Positions 33,658 through 42,809 of a stretch of 64,000 nt of DNA are shown piece by piece. Both the position numbers and the translations under genes were made by a program. The notes under the pieces are model-generated. The model was not told the DNA's origin, searched no databases, and worked only from the letters and a program-made list of their open reading frames with translations. The stretch is taken from positions 372,001-436,000 of the forward strand of contig NZ_JBNFTW010000001.1 in the NCBI RefSeq assembly GCF_049943955.1. Direction: 5' to 3'. The stretch comes from Desulfosporosinus sp049943955. Lineage in GTDB: Bacteria; Bacillota; Desulfitobacteriia; Desulfitobacteriales; Desulfitobacteriaceae. Within the stretch, counting starts at the first letter, position 1; each line of letters starts with the position of its first letter.

Positions 33658-34028
33658 ATGAAAACATTAACTTTAGCTATGATCGTTAAAAACGAGGGTC
33701 GATTGTCTTGCAAGGTGCTTATCAAGTTCAGCCGATCTTGTTGATGAAATTATTGTTGTAGATACAGGATCGACTGATGATACGAAAGATATTGCCTCAT
33801 CGTTTGGAGCAAGAATACTTGATTCCCCTGGGTTGACGACTTTTCTAAAGCTCGAAACTTTGCCCTATACGGGAATTATTCAAGAACAATTAGTCTCGGA
33901 CTTGAAGCGGAGTCTTGTATGAAGTAACTTCAAATTTGTCAAAGTCGAAAGAATATTATCGAAGAGCCTTGGATTATGGTTATGCAAAAGCGGCTGAACG
34001 GCTCAGAATTTTGGAAAGTAGCAACTAG
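33658..34028 (+). pseudogene. Decayed GT2/TPR-type glycosyltransferase
   Basis: An ATG at 33658 with AGAGGTG opens MKTLTLAMIVKNEG, the usual start of family 2 glycosyltransferases. The frame then breaks. ARCLSSSADLVDEIIVVDTG and STDDTKDIASSFGARILD continue in another frame, and WVDDFSKARNFALY in a third. A short TPR-like C-terminal piece (YYRRALDYGYAKAAERLRIL) ends at 34028. The pieces parallel the intact gene on the minus strand at 46901-47950, though most of the middle is missing. At least two frameshifts and a large deletion make it inactive. Confidence 0.8.
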
Positions 34029-34126
34029 TTTAGTTGTCTGGTTGGATAAGATTAGATTAGAAAGTATTACCCAATAAAAACTGTTTTGTTGCATTTTCTT
34101 GGCAAAAGTCGAATTTTAGAAAAAGT

Positions 34127-34153
34127 TATAGACTTGTTAATATGGGCCGAATA
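34127..34153 (+). promoter_or_regulatory. FliA/SigD-type promoter for flagellin
   Basis: TATA (34127-34130), 15 bases, then GCCGAATA (34146-34153) match the flagellar sigma pattern TAAA-N15-GCCGATAT at most positions. The transcript would have a leader of about 170 bases. Confidence 0.7.
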
Positions 34154-34289
34154 CGGCAGTAATCAGGAGATAAAACGATAATAACATTCTAATTTGGCCA
34201 AAATTAGTCTGCGAAAATGAAGAGGGATAATACGATAAGTTATATGTAAGCTACTTCTTATGTCGACAAAGAAGCGGAAAACAGATTCC

Positions 34290-34323
34290 TACACGGATGT
34301 GGGAAAATTTAATTCATGGAGGG
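34290..34323 (+). promoter_or_regulatory. Predicted CsrA-binding sites in the flagellin leader
   Basis: TACACGGATGT at 34290-34300 differs at one base from the selected CsrA consensus (R)UACARGGAUGU. A second GGA lies in the Shine-Dalgarno GGAGGG at 34318-34323, with a further GGGA at about 34301. The paired upstream/SD arrangement is like the hag leader of Bacillus, where CsrA blocks ribosome binding. Confidence 0.7.
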
Positions 34324-34329
34324 AAAAAG

Positions 34330-35148
34330 ATGATTATCAATACCAATATGTCCAGTTTGATTTCTCAAAATAATTTAAACAACACGCAAAGTGCAATTCA
34401 AAGTTCATTATCTAAGTTGTCCTCAGGTTATCGAATTAACACAGCCGCTGATGATGCAGCAGGTTTGGCTATTTCCCAAAAGATGACAGCGCAAATTAAT
34501 GGGCTGAATCAAGCCAACAGAAATGCGCAGGATGGTATTTCTCTTATTCAAACCGCTGAAGGTGCGATGGGTCAAACTCAATCAATTCTTCAAAGAATGA
34601 GAGAGCTTTCCGTACAGGCTGCCAACGGTACGAACACAGCAAAGGACCGTAGCCAAATTGGGCTTGAAGTAACCGCTTTGCAAAATGAAATTGATCGCAT
34701 TGCTTCATCAACTCAATTCAATACTAAAAACTTGCTTGATGGAACTTTAACAGGCGTGCAATTCCAAATTGGTGCTATGGGAGGCCAGACTATCTCCCTC
34801 TCAATTGCAACTATGACTACAGCTAAACTCTCGGTAAATACCGCTACTGTTAAAGTTGATACTGTAACAGATGCTACTACTGCAATTGGTAAAATCAGTG
34901 CAGCAATTGACGCAGTGTCTGATGCTCGTGCGTCGTTGGGAGCTTTACAAAATCGACTTACCCACACTATTTCCAACTTAACTACAGCCTCCCAAAACAT
35001 GACAGCCGCTGAATCTCAAATTACTAACGTGGATATGGCTTCTGAAATGTCTAAATTCACCCAAAATCAAGTCTTGAGTCAAGCGGGCGTTGCAATGTTA
35101 GCTCAAGCAAATCAAACTCCCCAAGCAATTCTCAAGCTGTTAGGCTAA
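34330..35148 (+). CDS. hag: Flagellin
   Basis: This is a short flagellin of 272 residues. It has an N-terminal D0/D1 (MIINTNMSSLISQNNLNNTQ, then SSGYRINTAADDAAGLAISQK), a small variable centre of roughly 60 residues rich in Thr and Val, and a C-terminal helix (DMASEMSKFTQNQVLSQAGVAMLAQAN). The ATG at 34330 follows GGAGGG; the frame is open to 34297. The Ser/Thr-rich centre offers O-glycosylation sites for the cassette downstream. Expression is probably set by the FliA-type promoter and by CsrA. Confidence 0.96.
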   Translation: MIINTNMSSLISQNNLNNTQSAIQSSLSKLSSGYRINTAADDAAGLAISQKMTAQINGLNQANRNAQDGISLIQTAEGAMGQTQSILQRMRELSVQAANGTNTAKDRSQIGLEVTALQNEIDRIASSTQFNTKNLLDGTLTGVQFQIGAMGGQTISLSIATMTTAKLSVNTATVKVDTVTDATTAIGKISAAIDAVSDARASLGALQNRLTHTISNLTTASQNMTAAESQITNVDMASEMSKFTQNQVLSQAGVAMLAQANQTPQAILKLLG

Positions 35149-35166
35149 TTCTTAATAATGCAATGA

Positions 35167-35205
35167 GAGAGCCGGTCGGCGGGCAGCCGGACGGCTCTCC
35201 TTTTA
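35167..35205 (+). terminator. Terminator of the flagellin gene
   Basis: GAGAGCCG (35167-35174) pairs with CGGCTCTC (35192-35199) with inner GGC/GCC pairing, followed by CTTTTATT. Confidence 0.88.
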
Positions 35206-35257
35206 TTCAATAGAAATTATGAAAAAGGGCTAAGTGTTTTTTATGGGAGGGAATGAT

Positions 35258-35626
35258 GTGGTTGATCCAATCCAACCCAACAGCGGGGTAATTGTACCGC
35301 CGATAGATGCTTTTCCTGGACAAAAATCCGAAAAAACGCAGGATGTCTTAGTTCCTATCGTTGATCGTAAGCAAGAGGCCACATCGGCACGAGAAGAAAT
35401 TCCCAGAGAGGAAATTGAAAAGGCGGCAGAAAAGCTCAATCGTTTGATGGGAATTGTTGAAAAGAACATGAAGTTTAGCGTTGATGAGAGTACTCATCGA
35501 GTGATGGTGAAAATTGTGGACAGCAAAACGGGCGAAATTCTTGATGAGATTCCACCCAAGCGTATTTTTGATTTGTTGAATTCATTCAGCAGTATGTCTG
35601 GATTACTTCTTGATAAACATTCGTAA
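35258..35626 (+). CDS. flaG: FlaG family protein
   Basis: The FlaG domain (KLNRLMGIVEKNMKFSVDES, then 'VKIVDSKTGEILDEIPPKRIFDLL') occupies the C-terminal two-thirds. FlaG affects filament length and is commonly encoded just before fliD. GGGAGGG at 35245-35251 is 6 bases before a GTG at 35258, giving 122-123 residues. The frame is open from a GTG at 35234, which lacks its own site. Confidence 0.85.
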   Translation: MVDPIQPNSGVIVPPIDAFPGQKSEKTQDVLVPIVDRKQEATSAREEIPREEIEKAAEKLNRLMGIVEKNMKFSVDESTHRVMVKIVDSKTGEILDEIPPKRIFDLLNSFSSMSGLLLDKHS

Positions 35627-35649
35627 TTCGTAGGAAGGGGGGACGCTAT

Positions 35650-37137
35650 ATGAGTGCTTTAACCGGACTATCCGGATATGACTTTTCCGGAATCATATCC
35701 CAAATGATGCAGGCTTATAAACTTCCGGAAACTCAAATGCAAACCCAACAATCAACACTACAAGCTCAACAAGATGCATGGCATGATGTAAACACACGTT
35801 TATCCGCTTTGGACGCAACACTCGCAACGCTGCAGTCTTCGGATACCTGGACAGCTACAACCGCTACTTCCAGCAATACTAGCTTTGTGACAGCAACCGG
35901 AGGGAGCGGAGCTTTGGCGGGGAGTTATTCTGTCAATGTGACAAATACTGCAACTGCTGAGGTCGTCGTTAGCCAAAATACGACAGATACTCTGTCCGGC
36001 ATGTCGAATTACAATTATGATTCCGGGACTGACAGCTCAAGTTGGGACTTCAGCATTAATGGGAAAAATGTCGTTGTAAGAAGTTCAACTTCAGGATCAG
36101 ATCCTACGTTAACGGATATCGCATCTTCTATTAACCGTGCTCAAGTTGGGGTAACAGCTTCTCTTATTCAAGTAGATAGCAGCCATTATCGCCTTTCGAT
36201 CACTAGTAATAAGACTGGGCAAAATAATGCTATAACATTTGGCGATCCTAATGGAACGTTAAGTAGTTTGGGTATCAGCACGTCTCCAACTCTTTTAACT
36301 CAGGCACAATTAGATTCCGGGACGGTGGGAGGAATATCCCAAGCGGCACAGGATGCGCATTTTACTGTAAATGGTATAAGTATTACAAGCGCATCGAACA
36401 CTGTTACAACAGCTATCCAGGGAGTAACTTTAAATTTATCTGGATCAGGCACATCAACGGTGACAGTTGCTGCAGATCCTTCGGTCGCCGAGAAAGCTGT
36501 TCAGGCTTTCGTGGATCAATATAATTCTGTGCAGAGCTTTATTGCCACTGAGCAAAAATATGACACCAAGACGAAAACAGCCGGGGATTTATTTGGTGAT
36601 GCACAACTTGAGGGTATCCAGGCTAGGCTCAGAGGACTGTTAGGAGGGACTTTTAACAATCCTACATCACCATATAGTATTCTGAGCGATGTAGGTGTTT
36701 CAACATCGGCAGACAATTTCGGTGAAGATGCTTCGCTGAATTTTGACACAACTAAGTTTGCTACGGCTTTTGCGGCTAACCCGCAAAGCGTTGCTAACCT
36801 ATTCAGCGCTCCCTATAATGGAGTTACTCCTAAAAACGACACGGTGAACAATCAATATGAGGGATTGGGGAATACTCTTCACGCTTATCTCAATCCGATT
36901 ATCATGTATGGTGGAACGTTGTCTCAGATAGATGACAGCTATAGTAGACAAATCAAAGATGTCGAGGATCAAATTAGTGATTTTGAACAACGTGCAACTG
37001 ATTATGAAACCATGTTGAACGCAAAGTTTTCTAACCTAGAAACTGTCTTATCCGGTTTAAATGCGCAAGGAAGCTGGTTGACAAGTCAAGTTAATGCTAT
37101 GTCAGGTTCATCTAGTTCATCAAGCAAGAAGTCCTAA
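35650..37137 (+). CDS. fliD: Flagellar filament cap protein FliD (HAP2)
   Basis: The 495-residue protein has the FliD N-terminal domain ('GYDFSGIISQMMQAYKLPETQM'), a Ser/Thr-rich middle with hook-basal-body repeats, and the C-terminal coiled coil ('RQIKDVEDQISDFEQRATDYETML'). It caps the growing filament and guides flagellin folding. FliS, its usual neighbour, follows. Confidence 0.94.
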   Translation: MSALTGLSGYDFSGIISQMMQAYKLPETQMQTQQSTLQAQQDAWHDVNTRLSALDATLATLQSSDTWTATTATSSNTSFVTATGGSGALAGSYSVNVTNTATAEVVVSQNTTDTLSGMSNYNYDSGTDSSSWDFSINGKNVVVRSSTSGSDPTLTDIASSINRAQVGVTASLIQVDSSHYRLSITSNKTGQNNAITFGDPNGTLSSLGISTSPTLLTQAQLDSGTVGGISQAAQDAHFTVNGISITSASNTVTTAIQGVTLNLSGSGTSTVTVAADPSVAEKAVQAFVDQYNSVQSFIATEQKYDTKTKTAGDLFGDAQLEGIQARLRGLLGGTFNNPTSPYSILSDVGVSTSADNFGEDASLNFDTTKFATAFAANPQSVANLFSAPYNGVTPKNDTVNNQYEGLGNTLHAYLNPIIMYGGTLSQIDDSYSRQIKDVEDQISDFEQRATDYETMLNAKFSNLETVLSGLNAQGSWLTSQVNAMSGSSSSSSKKS

Positions 37138-37185
37138 GTTCTAACAAATTGTTGAATTACTATTTAAGGGAGGAATCGCTCTATC

Positions 37186-37602
37186 GTGTCAAATACAACA
37201 ACAAACAACCCGTATAGCGCATATCGACAGACTTCAGTTGCCACGGCTTCTCCAGACAAACTACTTCTAATGTTATATGATGGAGCGATTCGTTTCCTTA
37301 ATCAAGCCCGTATATCTATAGAACAACATAATTATGAAGCAGCAAACATATGGTTGGGGAAACTTCAAGAGGCATTTATGGAGCTAAACATGTCTCTAAA
37401 TATGAACCAAGGAGAAGTTGCATATAATCTTAGGAAACTTTATGAATTTTATCAAAATGAAGTGCTCTTAGCTAATGTCGAAAAGAGCAAAGAACGTCTT
37501 CAGCCTGTTGAGGACTTTCTGAGGACTTTCCGTGATACTTGGGCAGAGGCCGCAAAGATCGCAAACCAAGACTATATGTATAGACAGACTGGGGAGAAAT
37601 AA
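37186..37602 (+). CDS. fliS: Flagellin export chaperone FliS
   Basis: The 138-residue helical bundle carries the FliS signature 'NPYSAYRQTSVATASPDKLLLMLYDGAIRFL'. It binds the C-terminal helix of flagellin and prevents premature polymerisation. The start is GTG after GGGAGGAATCG. Confidence 0.95.
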   Translation: MSNTTTNNPYSAYRQTSVATASPDKLLLMLYDGAIRFLNQARISIEQHNYEAANIWLGKLQEAFMELNMSLNMNQGEVAYNLRKLYEFYQNEVLLANVEKSKERLQPVEDFLRTFRDTWAEAAKIANQDYMYRQTGEK

Positions 37603-37603
37603 A

Positions 37604-37876
37604 ATGATTACTCACCAAACTCAGGCCAAGGAAGAGTTATTTCAAAAGCTTGATAATATTCATAAGTTGTTTATCTGCAATGAAGATAGTTTGGCTCTCA
37701 AAGAACTCGATCCTGTCTTGAAGAGAATGGAGAGCAAAGCGGAGGGAATGAATCCTGACGAACAAGAGACGTTGCAGCAGTTATTGCTGCAGTCATTAAA
37801 GTGCTTGAAAGACGAAGATTATGTCCGACTTACGGATATACTGATTTATGAAATAAAACCTATGCTTAAAGACTGA
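37604..37876 (+). CDS. Small helical protein in the FliT position
   Basis: The ATG at 37604 follows GGGGAGAAATAAA and lies 1 base after the fliS stop. The 90-residue product is charged and all-helical ('KEELFQKLDNIHKLFICNEDSLALKELDPVL'). FliT, the FliD chaperone, usually follows fliS and has this size and composition, but sequence similarity to FliT is weak, so this is a call by position. Confidence 0.6.
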   Translation: MITHQTQAKEELFQKLDNIHKLFICNEDSLALKELDPVLKRMESKAEGMNPDEQETLQQLLLQSLKCLKDEDYVRLTDILIYEIKPMLKD

Positions 37877-37891
37877 ACGGGGATGATTAAT

Positions 37892-39727
37892 ATGACTTTT
37901 TTTGAAAAAAACTTAGCCTTTCTTATCAGCCAAGGATTTGAGGAACAAGTCTTAGACCAAACGGCTGAATCTTCCTCTGTCAGCCTTTTTGCGGGAAAGA
38001 ATGGATACTATACTGCGACAAAAAGGATCGAGGGGCGGGATATTCTGCTTCACAGCGCTTATGATCCTTTGAATGAGGCTTCTACATTGATCGTAGGAGA
38101 TGATATTGCTTCCTATCAGGCTATTTTTCTTTTCGGTTTGGGTTTGGGCTATCATTTGCTTGAGCTTCTAGACCGAACACCACCCTCAACCTTAATTTTC
38201 GTTATGGAGTCTGATTGGGATATCGTGAGAGCGGCCATGCATGTGATCGATTTTCAAGAAATATTGGCAACAGGCAGAGTTGTTTTGGCTTTCGGTAAAA
38301 TTTCTGAAATTCGAGTGATTTTAGATGGCCTTTTTGTTATCGGAGAGGTTATGCTTAAACTCCAGAGAATGGGTTTCTTATATTTTGCTCCGAAATATCG
38401 AAGTGAATTACAGGCTGTACAAGAAATGCGCAGCCTAATACTTGAAGTATATCAGTATCATGTTCATGGGCTAGGGGTAGATTTAAGCTGGGGTGTAGAT
38501 GGTTTAAACAACCTCGTAAAGCATATTCCTTATCTGGCCAAGACATCGTCTGTAAAGCGGATTACCAACACCTGGAATAAACCAGTGGTCATTGTTTTAG
38601 CGGGACCATCTTTGACGAAGAATATTGCGGTACTTAAAGAATGGCAAGATCGAGTCACGATTTTCTGTGTTAATACCGTTTTTAATAAATTATTGGACCA
38701 TGGAATTATTCCGGATGCCACGTTTAGTTTAGATAGAACTCCGCTTATTCCTGAAAAGCATTATAAGCGAGATGAACCCATTCCGGAGTCTATTGTTTTT
38801 GTCGCTAATCCTGTCATTGATTATCGCAGCGCAGGGTTGTTTAAGCATCATTTATTTGTTTTAGGAGGATCAGAATATTTTCAGCGAGAGTTGGCTGAGG
38901 ACATAGATTGTGATGTCTTGTCAATGGGGTTATCTGTTACTCATTTTGCCTTTAATTTTGCTAATCAGATTGGTGCCCCGGCTATTATTCTGATTGGGCA
39001 GGATTTAGCATTTAGTGAAGAAGGGCGAACTCATAGTCAAGGAAGTGTCTACAGTGATGAAAAGATTGATCTTGAGAATGATTCTCAAATAATCTATCTT
39101 GAGGGATATTATGGAGATAAGGTTCCTTCAACTCTGACCTGGAAAATGTTTCGTGATTGGTATGAAATCTATTTAGAGCGTTATTCGACTGTCGCCATCA
39201 ACGCCACTGAAGGCGGAGCGAAAATTAAAGGTATGATTCAATTGACGTTACAGCAAGCTTTGGAAAAGTACATTGGAGCTGAATCGCCAGAGAAAGATTC
39301 TTTTGTGAAATGGTTGGATAATGTGTCCCAGAATATTGTGGTCGAAGATAGGCTTGAGATGATAAATAAGTCATTTATAGAACGTATAAAGAAGCTGAGG
39401 GTTGCCGAACTGATTTATACAAAAACTTTCGATCTGGGCAATTACGTTCAAGATGTTAACATTCCTTTAGAGTCTAGAAAACGGTATTTAGATCAAATGA
39501 AAGAAGTTGCCCATAATATTTTAGCAGATAACTGGAGTTTTTCCCTTTTCAGACCTGAGTATTTTAGAATGATGGGAGAGTTTATTAACGCAGGCACAGA
39601 AGAGGGGCCTTTTAATAATGAGGTAATTATAAAAAAAGGAAAGATATTGCAAGAAATGTTTCTTGATTTAATAGCTTTTCAAGGAAAACTTAAAAAGATT
39701 CTAGAAGATGCAATCAAACCGGATTGA
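37892..39727 (+). CDS. DUF115 / Maf-type motility accessory protein, putative flagellin glycosyltransferase
   Basis: The 611-residue protein contains the DUF115 (MptE-like) core: 'GLGLGYHLLELLDRTPPSTLIFVMESD', 'KPVVIVLAGPSLTKNIAVLKEWQDRV', 'FCVNTVFNKLLDHGIIPDATFSLDRT' and 'IILIGQDLAFSEEGRTH'. Maf proteins transfer CMP-activated nonulosonic acids onto Ser/Thr of flagellin in the cytoplasm. Its place between fliD/fliS and a NeuB-containing sugar cassette strongly supports that role. ATG 37892 is better spaced from CGGGG than ATG 37883. Confidence 0.85.
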   Translation: MTFFEKNLAFLISQGFEEQVLDQTAESSSVSLFAGKNGYYTATKRIEGRDILLHSAYDPLNEASTLIVGDDIASYQAIFLFGLGLGYHLLELLDRTPPSTLIFVMESDWDIVRAAMHVIDFQEILATGRVVLAFGKISEIRVILDGLFVIGEVMLKLQRMGFLYFAPKYRSELQAVQEMRSLILEVYQYHVHGLGVDLSWGVDGLNNLVKHIPYLAKTSSVKRITNTWNKPVVIVLAGPSLTKNIAVLKEWQDRVTIFCVNTVFNKLLDHGIIPDATFSLDRTPLIPEKHYKRDEPIPESIVFVANPVIDYRSAGLFKHHLFVLGGSEYFQRELAEDIDCDVLSMGLSVTHFAFNFANQIGAPAIILIGQDLAFSEEGRTHSQGSVYSDEKIDLENDSQIIYLEGYYGDKVPSTLTWKMFRDWYEIYLERYSTVAINATEGGAKIKGMIQLTLQQALEKYIGAESPEKDSFVKWLDNVSQNIVVEDRLEMINKSFIERIKKLRVAELIYTKTFDLGNYVQDVNIPLESRKRYLDQMKEVAHNILADNWSFSLFRPEYFRMMGEFINAGTEEGPFNNEVIIKKGKILQEMFLDLIAFQGKLKKILEDAIKPD

Positions 39728-39792
39728 GTGGAATAATCAGTGTATTAATTAAGTAATTAGTAGTTTTGAGATGACAGAAAGGAGTTCGGCTA

Positions 39793-40803
39793 GTGTTTGA
39801 AGGAAAACGAATTTTAATCACTGGTGGAACGGGCACGGTAGGACGCTCATTGCTGGAAGCCATACTCTTAGAGCGTCCAGAGGTGATTCGCATCTATAGT
39901 CGTGACGAGTTCAAGCAGTTTGAATTACAGCAACAATATCAGGGAACTCCGAACCTTCGCTTCCTATTGGGTGATATAAGGGATTATTATCGGCTTGAAC
40001 GAGCTCTTGAAGGAATTGATTACGTTTTTCATACTGCGGCATTAAAACATGTGCCTGCCTGTGAATATAATCCATTTGAAGCGGTACAAACCAATGTCGT
40101 TGGCACTCAAAATGTTATTCAAGCCGCGCTGGAATCCGGCGTAAAGAAGGTCATTTTCACCAGTACCGATAAAGCCATTAGCCCAACGAATGCCATGGGA
40201 GCGACGAAATTAATGGCAGAGCGGTTGATCGTTGCAGCAGAATATCAAAAGGGGTCCGGATCGACAGTTTTCTCGGCCGTACGCTTTGGCAATGTTATGA
40301 GTTCAAGAGGTTCGGTGATACCTCTTTTTGTGAAACAAATCCGAGAGAAAAGAGCCATCACATTGACATCCCCCGATATGACTCGATTTATGATGACTGT
40401 TTCTGAAGCAACGCGATTGACGATGGATGCCATGCAGCTTGCCGATGGCGGTGAAGTATTTGTTTTTAAAATGCCGATCGTTCGCTTAGGGGATTTGGCC
40501 CAAGTTATTATCGAGCTGGTTTGTGAGAAATATGGAATTAAAGTTAGCGAAGTTGAAATCCAGCAGATCGGACTTCGCCCCGGTGAGAAAATGTATGAGG
40601 AACTTATGACTTTCGAAGAATCTAGAAATGCTTATGAATATCCGCATATGTATGCTATTCCTGCACCGTTTGGAGGCAAGTTGTCTTCCAAGCACCAAAT
40701 AAAGAAGGCTTCTGTTGGTAATTATAGCTCAAAAAGTGGACAAACCCTTACCAAAGATGAGATACGGAGTCTGCTGAAAGTGGAACTTTTAAAGGAGAGA
40801 TAA
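39793..40803 (+). CDS. NDP-sugar 4,6-dehydratase of the PseB/CapE SDR group
   Basis: The 336-residue SDR has GGTGTVG for NAD(P) binding (11-17), 'IYSRDEFKQFELQQQY' and 'HTAALKHVPACEYNPFEAVQTNVVGT', all typical of UDP-GlcNAc 4,6-dehydratases. In the active site Thr125-Asp-Lys127 precede NAMGATK, so Met135 stands where PseB/FlaA1 has Tyr, with Lys139. This Met form is known in CapE/WbpM-type dehydratases and is not a loss of function by itself. It should make a 4-keto-6-deoxy sugar nucleotide as the first step of the cassette. The GTG start follows GAAAGGAG. Confidence 0.82.
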   Translation: MFEGKRILITGGTGTVGRSLLEAILLERPEVIRIYSRDEFKQFELQQQYQGTPNLRFLLGDIRDYYRLERALEGIDYVFHTAALKHVPACEYNPFEAVQTNVVGTQNVIQAALESGVKKVIFTSTDKAISPTNAMGATKLMAERLIVAAEYQKGSGSTVFSAVRFGNVMSSRGSVIPLFVKQIREKRAITLTSPDMTRFMMTVSEATRLTMDAMQLADGGEVFVFKMPIVRLGDLAQVIIELVCEKYGIKVSEVEIQQIGLRPGEKMYEELMTFEESRNAYEYPHMYAIPAPFGGKLSSKHQIKKASVGNYSSKSGQTLTKDEIRSLLKVELLKER

Positions 40804-40806
40804 TTG

Positions 40807-41754
40807 ATGAAGGCTTTAGTCACTGGAGGAGCAGGATTTATTGGTTCTTGGGTAGTAGATCGGCTATTGCGGGATGGGCATAATGTTTGGGTTTTGGATA
40901 ATTTGACCAATGGAACAGAGCGGAATATAAGCACATTCATGAATGATTCTAAGTTTAATGGTTTCGTGAAGGGTGATATCCAGGATAATCATATAGTGGA
41001 GCAATTATTTAATAACGACATTAACGTTTGCTATCATTTGGCCGCCAGCATTAATGTTCAAGACAGTATTGATGACCCCAAGACAACATTTAATAATGAT
41101 GTGATAGGGACTTTTAATGTACTTGAGCAATGTCGAAAACATGGAGTTAAAATGGTGTTCATGAGTACTTGTATGGTTTACGATAAAGCAACAGGGGCAG
41201 AAGGGATCAGCGAAATGTCACCAATTAAGCCAGCTTCCCCCTATGCTGGTTCGAAAATTGCCGGTGAGAACATGGTGTTGTCATATTATTATGCTTATGG
41301 CATGCCAACTGTGGTCATCCGGCCGTTTAATACCTATGGCCCAAGGCAGAAAGCTACCGGGGAAGGTGGCGTTGTTAGTATTTTTACGAGTAAAGCTTTC
41401 CGTGGTGACCCACTGCACATTTATGGCTCTGGAGAACAGACCAGAGATTTGCTGTATGTTGAGGATTGTGCCCGCTTTGTCGTTGCAGCCGGACTTTCAG
41501 AGGGCGTTAATGGGCAAATTATTAATGCTGGTTTAGGACAAGATATAACTATAAACGAACTTGCTCTTAAAATCTGTGGAGATCCAAGTCTAATCAAGCA
41601 CATAGAGCATATTCATCCTCAAAGCGAGATTCCTAAATTGTTATGCAACCCGAGCAAAGCCAAGAAATTATTAAACTGGGAACCCCGAGTCTCTTTGGAT
41701 GATGGGTTGTTAAAAACAAAAGATTGGATGATAGAACAATTAAAGAGGATGTAG
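40807..41754 (+). CDS. NAD-dependent epimerase/dehydratase (extended SDR)
   Basis: The 315-residue protein has GGAGFIG (7-13), Thr in 'FMSTCMVYDKATG' and the catalytic YAGSK (Tyr-x3-Lys), followed by 'RPFNTYGPRQ', like UDP-glucose 4-epimerases and sugar 4,6-dehydratases. AAGGAGAG serves the ATG at 40807 better than the TTG at 40804. It is 3 bases after the preceding dehydratase. It probably epimerises the sugar nucleotide intermediate; the exact sugar is unknown. Confidence 0.8.
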   Translation: MKALVTGGAGFIGSWVVDRLLRDGHNVWVLDNLTNGTERNISTFMNDSKFNGFVKGDIQDNHIVEQLFNNDINVCYHLAASINVQDSIDDPKTTFNNDVIGTFNVLEQCRKHGVKMVFMSTCMVYDKATGAEGISEMSPIKPASPYAGSKIAGENMVLSYYYAYGMPTVVIRPFNTYGPRQKATGEGGVVSIFTSKAFRGDPLHIYGSGEQTRDLLYVEDCARFVVAAGLSEGVNGQIINAGLGQDITINELALKICGDPSLIKHIEHIHPQSEIPKLLCNPSKAKKLLNWEPRVSLDDGLLKTKDWMIEQLKRM

Positions 41755-41909
41755 TTCGCAAAAACGTGAAATAGGTTCATCAATAATGACTAAGTTTAAA
41801 TTCCTTTTGAAATAAAGGACTGACATAGAGTTGGGGTATTAAATATTATAGGTGACTTAAGTAATTCGTAATAATGTTTAACTGAGCAGACATAATACTG
41901 GGGGATATT

Positions 41910-42809
41910 ATGAAGGTACTTATTCTGGGATCAACAGGAATGTTAGGTTATGCTTTAATGAATGAAGCTCAAGGACGTAAGTTTACTGTCTATGGGGCTT
42001 CTAGAAGTCAGGCGGATATTATTTTGGATGTTACAAATGAGCAGGATCTTAGTGAATTTGTATACAGTCTAAAACCTGATGTTATCATTAATACGGTGGC
42101 AATTACCAACTTGGTTAGCTGTGAAATTGATCCGGGGTTGTCCTATCGAGTAAATACGCGGCCTGTGAGCATCTTGGCAGAAATCTGCAATAAAATAGGA
42201 GCGTTCTTTGTACAGGTTTCTACTGATCACTATTATACTGGTGATAAGAAACAAAAGCATACGACGACTTGCCCGGTATGTTTATTAAATGAATATGCTC
42301 GAACAAAATTCGCTGCTGAGGCTTTTGCTTTAACTGCACGTAATTCGTTAGTTGTCCGTACAAATATTGTCGGTTTCCGTCGCTTTGAAGGGCCCCCTAC
42401 TTTCATAGAATGGGTACTTAAGTCTTTGTATAATAGAAGTGAAATCGTCTTGTTTGAAGATTTTTATACATCGAGTATAGAAGTTGGACAATTTGCTAAG
42501 GCTCTTTTTGATTTAATTCCTAAACAGCCGCGTGGAATAATTAATCTGGCAAGTCATGAAGTAAGCAGTAAAAAAACATTTATCGAAGTCGTAGCTCGTG
42601 TATTTGGTTATAAGCTGGAAAATCCTAAGTTGGGGAGTGTTAAACAATTAGCGCAAGTACAACGAGCAGAGAGTTTGGGACTTGATGTAGCAGAGACGGA
42701 AGCACTTTTAGGGTATAATCTTCCAAATCTTTCTCAAGTTGTGCAGAGTCTTAAAAATGTGTATGAGGGGGATGAAAAATTAGCATGCAGTATGATGATG
42801 TCTTGCTGA
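41910..42809 (+). CDS. RmlD-like sugar-nucleotide reductase
   Basis: The 299-residue SDR has GSTGMLG (7-13), 'KPDVIINTVAITNLVSCEIDP', 'FVQVSTDHYYTGD' and the catalytic Tyr-x3-Lys in NEYARTK, all as in dTDP-4-dehydrorhamnose reductase. It would reduce the 4-keto group of a 6-deoxy sugar. A 155-base gap without a gene precedes it, so it may begin a second transcription unit. It overlaps the NeuB gene by 25 bases. Confidence 0.8.
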   Translation: MKVLILGSTGMLGYALMNEAQGRKFTVYGASRSQADIILDVTNEQDLSEFVYSLKPDVIINTVAITNLVSCEIDPGLSYRVNTRPVSILAEICNKIGAFFVQVSTDHYYTGDKKQKHTTTCPVCLLNEYARTKFAAEAFALTARNSLVVRTNIVGFRRFEGPPTFIEWVLKSLYNRSEIVLFEDFYTSSIEVGQFAKALFDLIPKQPRGIINLASHEVSSKKTFIEVVARVFGYKLENPKLGSVKQLAQVQRAESLGLDVAETEALLGYNLPNLSQVVQSLKNVYEGDEKLACSMMMSC

